In this document: positions 6,530 to 11,064 of the stretch, one piece after another
Layout: each line of letters opens with the position of its first letter
How positions within the stretch are numbered: the stretch's first letter is position 1
From: an uncultured Collinsella sp.
GTDB lineage: Bacteria; Actinomycetota; Coriobacteriia; Coriobacteriales; Coriobacteriaceae
Length of the DNA: 11,064 nt
Assembly: GCA_900752475.1 (NCBI GenBank)
Contig: CAADVJ010000214.1
Coordinates: forward strand, 1-11,064
Reading direction: 5' to 3'
Program-made: the position numbers and the translations under genes
Notes under the pieces: generated by a model
Seen by the model: the letters and a program-made list of their open reading frames with translations, nothing else
The model's database searches: none
What the model was told of the DNA's origin: nothing

Positions 6530-6557
6530 CTCTCATATCCAGCCCAAAGCAGGCCAA

Positions 6558-9500
6558 TTACTTCTTAATGCCGCGTCCCAGACGCTCAGCGACCGACGCC
6601 ACGGCACTCTCGTCGACCGAGCCGCAGCTCACACAGCCGTCGTGAGCGCGCATCTGGCCGGTGACCTCGTCCATCGCGAGCGGCGCCACCTTCTCGAGCT
6701 TAAAGCCCTTGCCGGCGCGCATGTTTTCCTTGGCCACGCTGATCATGAGCTTAATGCGGTTAAGCTGGTTGACCTCGGACGCGCCGGGGTCGTAGTCCAC
6801 CGCGACAATGTTACTCTCGGGATGCTGGCGGCGCAGTTCCTTGATCACCGCCTTACCCACCACGTGGTTGGGCAGGCACGCGAAGGGCTGCGTGCAGATG
6901 ATGTTGGGCGCGCCGTGGTCGATCAGGTCGAGCATCTCGGCCGTGAGCAACCAGCCCTCGCCCATGTTGTTGCACACCGAAAGCACCGTACGGGCCTTGT
7001 CGGCCATGGTACCGATGCGCTCGGGCGCCTCAAAGCGGCGGGACTTCTCGAGCATCTCCTCCACCGGCGTACGCATCCAGTCCACGAGCTTGATGAGCGC
7101 CTGCATGCCTGCACGCGTGGTAGCAGAGCTTCCCAGCTCGTCCTTCTGCAGCTCGGCGTTGCTCATGGAGTACAGGAAGAAGTCGAGCAGGCCCGGTACC
7201 ACGGCCTCGCAGCCCTCGCGCTCGATAACGTCGACCACGTGGTTGTTGGCCGTGGGGTGGAACTTGACCAGGATCTCGCCAACCACGCCCACGCGCGGCT
7301 TGGCGCCCTCGCCCACGAGCGGCATGGTGTCGAACGCACGGATGGCCTCGCGGCACAGCTTGGTGTAGTTATGCCTGTTGAACTTAGGCGCCAGCTTGCG
7401 GGCGCGCGCCATGTACTCCTCGTAGAGCGCGTTGGCGGCACCGGGCGTGGCCTCGTACGGGCGGCAGCGGTAGAGCATCTGCATCATCACGTCGCCAAAG
7501 AGCACCGCGTAGACTGCCTGCTTAAGCAGCGCCGGCGTAATCTTAAAGCCGGGGTTGTCCTCGCCGAGCGCCACGGCCGAAAGCGAGATTACCGGAATCT
7601 CGGGGTGACCGCTCTCGCGCAGTGCCTTGCGGATGAGTGCGATGTAGTTGGTGGCACGGCAGCCGCCGCCGGTCTGGCTGATAACCACGGCCGTCTTGGA
7701 CAGGTCGTACCGACCGCTCTCAATGGCCTCCATAATCTGGCCCGTTACCAGGATCGACGGATAGCAAATGTCATTGTTCACATAGCGGAGGCCGGCCTCG
7801 ACAGCATCGTGATCGGTCGAGGGCAGCAGCTCCAAGTTGTAGCCGGCACCGCGGAACACCTCTTTGACCAGGTCAAAGTGGATCGGCGCCATCTGCGGGC
7901 ACAGAATGGTGTAGCCCTCGTCGCGCATCTGCTCGGTAAAGGGCACCTTGGGCCACGCGGTCGAAGCACTCTCGCGCTGCGCCTCGAACGTGTACTTACG
8001 GCTCGCGAACGCGGGAGCATCCGTAGAGGGCGCCACCGGCGCGGCATCGCCCTGCTCATAGGCCTCGCCCGCGGCCGTAGCCTCGGCCAAGCGCTCGGCT
8101 TCCTGATCCTTGAGCGCGGCCATGAGCGAGCGAATGCGGATGCGCGCGGCGCCCAGGTTGGACACCTCGTCAATCTTGAGCACGGTGTAGATCTTGCCGC
8201 TGGCCTCCAGAATCTCCTGCACCTGGTCGGTGGTCAGGGCGTCTAAGCCGCAGCCAAAGGAGTTGAGCTGAATCAGGTCCAGGTCGTTGCGCATCGTCAC
8301 AAAGCGGGCGACGGCGTACAGGCGGCTGTGGTACATCCACTGGTCGACGACGCGAATCGGACGCTCGGGCTTTACCAGATGCGCGAGCGAATCCTCGGTA
8401 AAGACCGCAAAGCCAAAGCTCGAGATAAGCTCGGGCAGGGCGTGGTTGATCTCGGGGTCGTTATGGTAGGGACGACCGGCGAGCACAATGCCGTGGCCGC
8501 CATGGTCCTCGACCCACTTAAGAGCCTCCTCGCCCATGGTCTGGATTTCCTCGTGGAAGCGCGCATCGGCCTCAAAGGCAGCGTTGACGGCGGCATCGAC
8601 CTCGGAGCGCGTGATCTTAGGACCGCGCACGCGACCGCGACCGGCCTCAGCATCGGCCACGCGGTCGACGGCGAGCACCTGGTACAGACGGCGCTTGAGC
8701 TCGGTCTTGTCGTGATAGGGCACAAACGGGTACAGGAACTCGATGTTCTGCTCGCGAATCTCGTCGATATTGAGCGCCAGCGCCGTGGGGTAGCTCATGA
8801 CGATGGGGCAGTTGTAACAGTTACCGGCGGTCGGATCCTCCTTGCGCTCCCAGCGCACGCACGGCATCCAAATGAAGTCGACGTCGCGGTCGATAAGGTT
8901 CATCACATGGCCGTGGCTCATCTTGGCCGGATAGCACACGCTTTCGGACGGCATGGACTCGATCCCCGCCTGGTAGGTCTTTTTGCTCGACTGGTCGGAC
9001 AGCTGCACGCTAAAGCCCAGGCGCGTAAAGAACGCGTGCCAGAAGGGGTAGTTCTCGTACATGTTGAGTGCGCGTGGGATACCCACGGTGCCGCGCGGGG
9101 CCTCGTCGGGGCTCAGCACCTCGCGATTAAAGAGCAGCTCGTTTTTCTTTTTGAAGAGGTTAGGGGCCTCGGTCTTTTGCTTTTTGTGGCCGGCGCCCTT
9201 CTCGCAGCGGTTACCGGTAATGAAGCGCCGGCCGCCGCCAAAGTCGTTGACGGTAAGCTGGCAGTTGTTGGAGCAGCGACCGCAGCGGACGTGCTTTTGC
9301 GTCACGGTGAGGTGCGCGATGTCCTCGGCAGAAAGGATGGTCGAGGTGCCATCGGCGCCGGCGCGATCGCGGGCGAGCAGGGCAGCACCATAGGCACCCA
9401 TGCAGCCGGCGATGTCAGGGCGCACGGCGTGGACGCCGGTGAGCTGCTCAAACGCGCGCAGCGTGGCATCGGACATAAAGGTGCCGCCCTGGACGATCAC

Positions 9501-11064
9501 CTGGCTGCCGATCTCCTTGGGATCGCGCAGCTTAATGACCTTGAAGAGGGCATTCTTGATGACGGAATAGGACAGGCCGGCCGCGATGTCGCCCACCGTG
9601 GCGCCTTCCTTTTGCGCCTGCTTGACGCGCGAGTTCATAAAGACCGTGCAGCGGCTGCCCAAATCAACCGGGGCCTTGGCATGGATGGCAGCGTCGGCAA
9701 ATGCGCGCACGTCCATGTTCATAGACACGGCGAAGCTCTCGATAAAGCTGCCGCAACCCGACGAGCAGGCCTCGTTGAGCATGATGTGCTCGATAACGCC
9801 GTCCTTGACGCGCAGGCACTTCATGTCCTGGCCGCCAATGTCCAGAATGAACTCGACGCCGGGTAGGAACGCCTTGGCGCCGCGCAGGTGCGCGACGGTC
9901 TCGATCTCGCCGGAGTCGGCCTTGAGGGCCTCGATGAGCAGCGCCTCACCGTAGCCCGTGGTGGTCACGTGACCGATGGTGCAGCCCGCGGGGATGTGGT
10001 TGTAGAAATCGGCCATGATGACCTTGGCCGTGCCCAGGATGTCGCCGTTGTTGTTGCCGTACCAGGTGTGCAGCAGCTGACCGTCCTCGCCCACGAGCGC
10101 GGCTTTCATGGTGGTGGAGCCGGCGTCGATGCCAATGAACACGCGGCCGGTGTAGCCTTCGAGCTTGCCCTTGGGGACGACCTCGGTGTCGTGGCGGGTC
10201 TTGAACTCGGCAAAGTCCTCGTCGGTGGCAAAGAGCGGGTCCAGACGCTCGACCTCGGCACCCTGTGTGTCACCCAGAGCATCGATGGCCTCGATGAGCT
10301 GCGGGAACGTGCTGAGTTTATTGGACTCGTGCGCCATGGCGGCGCCGCTCGCCACAAACAGGTGAGCGTTTTGGGGCACGATACGGTGCTCCTCGTCCAG
10401 ATTGAGCGTGAGGTAGAAGCGGTGGCGCAGCTCGGAGAGATACTGCAGCGGGCCGCCCAGGAAGGCGACGGTGCCGCGGATGGGACGGCCGCACGCCAGG
10501 CCCGAGATGGTCTGGGTCACGACAGCCTGGAAGATGGAGGCGGCGACGTCCTCGGGGCGGGCGCCCTCGTTGAGCAGCGGCTGGACATCGGTCTTGGCAA
10601 AGACGCCGCAGCGGCTGGCAATGGGATAGATGGTGGTGGCGTTGGCCGCGAGTTCGTTAAGGCCGCTGGCGTCGGTGTGCAGCAGAGTGGCCATCTGATC
10701 GATGAACGCGCCCGTGCCGCCGGCGCAGGTGCCGTTCATGCGCTGCTCGATGCCGTTGTCGAAATAGATGATCTTGGCGTCCTCGCCGCCCAGCTCGATG
10801 GCGACATCGGTGGCCGGGATGAGAGTCTCGACGGCACGTTTGCTGGCGATGACCTCCTGGACAAATTCCAGGTCGAGCCACTGGGACAGCAGCAGGCCGC
10901 CCGAGCCGGTGATGGCGCAGGTCATTTGGGCCGTCGGCAGCACGGTCGCAGCACCCTCGAACAGGTCGCGGGCGCAGGCGCGGACGTCGGTGTGGTGACG
11001 CTGGTACTTGGCGTAGACAATCTGGTTGTCGTCATTGAGCACGGCGAGCTTAACGGCGGTGGGA
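6558..11064 (-). CDS. Fused acyl-CoA dehydratase activase / 2-hydroxyacyl-CoA dehydratase-related protein (partial, N-terminus off the right edge)
   Basis: The frame is open to the right edge. Residue numbers here count from the GTG at 11042. The true start lies outside: the preceding codons read PTAVKLA, part of the first ATPase phosphate loop, so only about 10-15 residues are missing. Two BadF/BcrA/HgdC-type ATPase modules are present. Module 1 (about 1-240) has GGED at 85-88, Cys106 and Cys145. Module 2 (301-560) has GIDAGSTTMK at 304-313, GGQD at 403-406, Cys426 and Cys465. In HgdC-type activases such Cys pairs bind a 4Fe-4S cluster between two subunits. A Cys-rich segment follows (C587, C590, C594, C613). 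Dehydratase-related DUF2229/HgdB-like modules cover 649-975 and 1035-1450, joined by an Ala/Glu/Pro-rich linker (980-1012). The tail has CVSC at 1470-1473. These modules suggest ATP-driven electron transfer for radical 2-hydroxyacyl-CoA dehydration in the cytoplasm. The substrate is unknown, and many fused members lack an assigned reaction. Confidence 0.92.
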   Translation of the reverse strand, partial: PTAVKLAVLNDDNQIVYAKYQRHHTDVRACARDLFEGAATVLPTAQMTCAITGSGGLLLSQWLDLEFVQEVIASKRAVETLIPATDVAIELGGEDAKIIYFDNGIEQRMNGTCAGGTGAFIDQMATLLHTDASGLNELAANATTIYPIASRCGVFAKTDVQPLLNEGARPEDVAASIFQAVVTQTISGLACGRPIRGTVAFLGGPLQYLSELRHRFYLTLNLDEEHRIVPQNAHLFVASGAAMAHESNKLSTFPQLIEAIDALGDTQGAEVERLDPLFATDEDFAEFKTRHDTEVVPKGKLEGYTGRVFIGIDAGSTTMKAALVGEDGQLLHTWYGNNNGDILGTAKVIMADFYNHIPAGCTIGHVTTTGYGEALLIEALKADSGEIETVAHLRGAKAFLPGVEFILDIGGQDMKCLRVKDGVIEHIMLNEACSSGCGSFIESFAVSMNMDVRAFADAAIHAKAPVDLGSRCTVFMNSRVKQAQKEGATVGDIAAGLSYSVIKNALFKVIKLRDPKEIGSQVIVQGGTFMSDATLRAFEQLTGVHAVRPDIAGCMGAYGAALLARDRAGADGTSTILSAEDIAHLTVTQKHVRCGRCSNNCQLTVNDFGGGRRFITGNRCEKGAGHKKQKTEAPNLFKKKNELLFNREVLSPDEAPRGTVGIPRALNMYENYPFWHAFFTRLGFSVQLSDQSSKKTYQAGIESMPSESVCYPAKMSHGHVMNLIDRDVDFIWMPCVRWERKEDPTAGNCYNCPIVMSYPTALALNIDEIREQNIEFLYPFVPYHDKTELKRRLYQVLAVDRVADAEAGRGRVRGPKITRSEVDAAVNAAFEADARFHEEIQTMGEEALKWVEDHGGHGIVLAGRPYHNDPEINHALPELISSFGFAVFTEDSLAHLVKPERPIRVVDQWMYHSRLYAVARFVTMRNDLDLIQLNSFGCGLDALTTDQVQEILEASGKIYTVLKIDEVSNLGAARIRIRSLMAALKDQEAERLAEATAAGEAYEQGDAAPVAPSTDAPAFASRKYTFEAQRESASTAWPKVPFTEQMRDEGYTILCPQMAPIHFDLVKEVFRGAGYNLELLPSTDHDAVEAGLRYVNNDICYPSILVTGQIMEAIESGRYDLSKTAVVISQTGGGCRATNYIALIRKALRESGHPEIPVISLSAVALGEDNPGFKITPALLKQAVYAVLFGDVMMQMLYRCRPYEATPGAANALYEEYMARARKLAPKFNRHNYTKLCREAIRAFDTMPLVGEGAKPRVGVVGEILVKFHPTANNHVVDVIEREGCEAVVPGLLDFFLYSMSNAELQKDELGSSATTRAGMQALIKLVDWMRTPVEEMLEKSRRFEAPERIGTMADKARTVLSVCNNMGEGWLLTAEMLDLIDHGAPNIICTQPFACLPNHVVGKAVIKELRRQHPESNIVAVDYDPGASEVNQLNRIKLMISVAKENMRAGKGFKLEKVAPLAMDEVTGQMRAHDGCVSCGSVDESAVASVAERLGRGIKK

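Larger units (their letters stand above)
6144..6557. other. 414-base noncoding region with several inverted repeats
   Basis: No coding frame here is convincing. The region holds, in order, the dehydrogenase leader with its 8-bp inverted repeat, a further inverted pair CTCGATTTT (6271-6279) with AAAATCGAG (6328-6336), a 21-nt inverted-repeat pair (6311-6331 and 6420-6440), and the strong terminator at 6495-6529. It is richer in A/T runs than the flanking genes. A structured noncoding RNA or a small nonautonomous element is possible but unproven. Confidence 0.5.

Noticed and set aside
6402..9866. Long plus-strand open frames (614 and 512 codons) opposite the activase gene
   Set aside because: They are antisense to a gene with clear conserved motifs. 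Their translations are His/Leu/Arg/Gly-rich with no recognisable motif, typical of open shadow frames in GC-rich DNA.

Overview
The window looks like chromosomal DNA from a high-GC, anaerobic, gut-type actinobacterium. Collinsella or a close Coriobacteriia relative is my best guess. It rests on the GC-rich codon use, the giant fused 2-hydroxyacyl-CoA dehydratase activase, the arylsulfotransferase remnant and the Ala/Lys/Asp-rich coiled-coil surface protein; this is inference, not a database match. I see no tRNA, rRNA, CRISPR array, transposase or phage gene.

Layout, left to right. (1) Positions 1-3109, minus strand: the N-terminal 1036 codons of a very long secreted protein. It has a signal peptide, a long coiled coil, a CAP/SCP domain with the His-Glu-Glu-His cavity residues and a second coiled coil, and it runs off the left edge. 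A run of nine G lies just after the signal peptide, and both alternative lengths lead at once to a stop codon, so the gene is a good candidate for phase variation. (2) Positions 3110-3416: a divergent regulatory region with a stem-loop next to the ribosome binding site and a 12-bp perfect palindrome. (3) Positions 3417-4556, plus strand: a DUF389-family membrane protein with a canonical EF-hand calcium loop in one of its loops. (4) Positions 4626-5097, minus strand: the C-terminal remnant of an arylsulfotransferase, with a ribosome binding site and ATG left out of frame, as expected from an internal deletion. (5) Positions 5184-6143, minus strand: a complete 3-hydroxyacyl-CoA dehydrogenase, with a likely terminator after it and an inverted repeat in its leader. 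(6) Positions 6144-6557: a 414-base noncoding stretch with a 21-nt inverted-repeat pair and a very strong terminator. (7) Positions 6558-11064, minus strand: an almost complete, about 1500-residue fusion of two BadF/HgdC-type ATPase (activase) modules with 2-hydroxyacyl-CoA dehydratase-related modules. It lacks only the extreme N-terminus, beyond the right edge.

The genes do not form one operon. The dehydrogenase and the activase both belong to anaerobic acyl-CoA chemistry and point the same way, but a strong terminator and about 400 noncoding bases separate them, so shared function is only a suggestion. The most interesting signals are the poly-G switch in the CAP/coiled-coil protein, the EF-hand in the DUF389 protein, the deletion scar in the sulfotransferase and the unexplained inverted-repeat element at 6311-6440.
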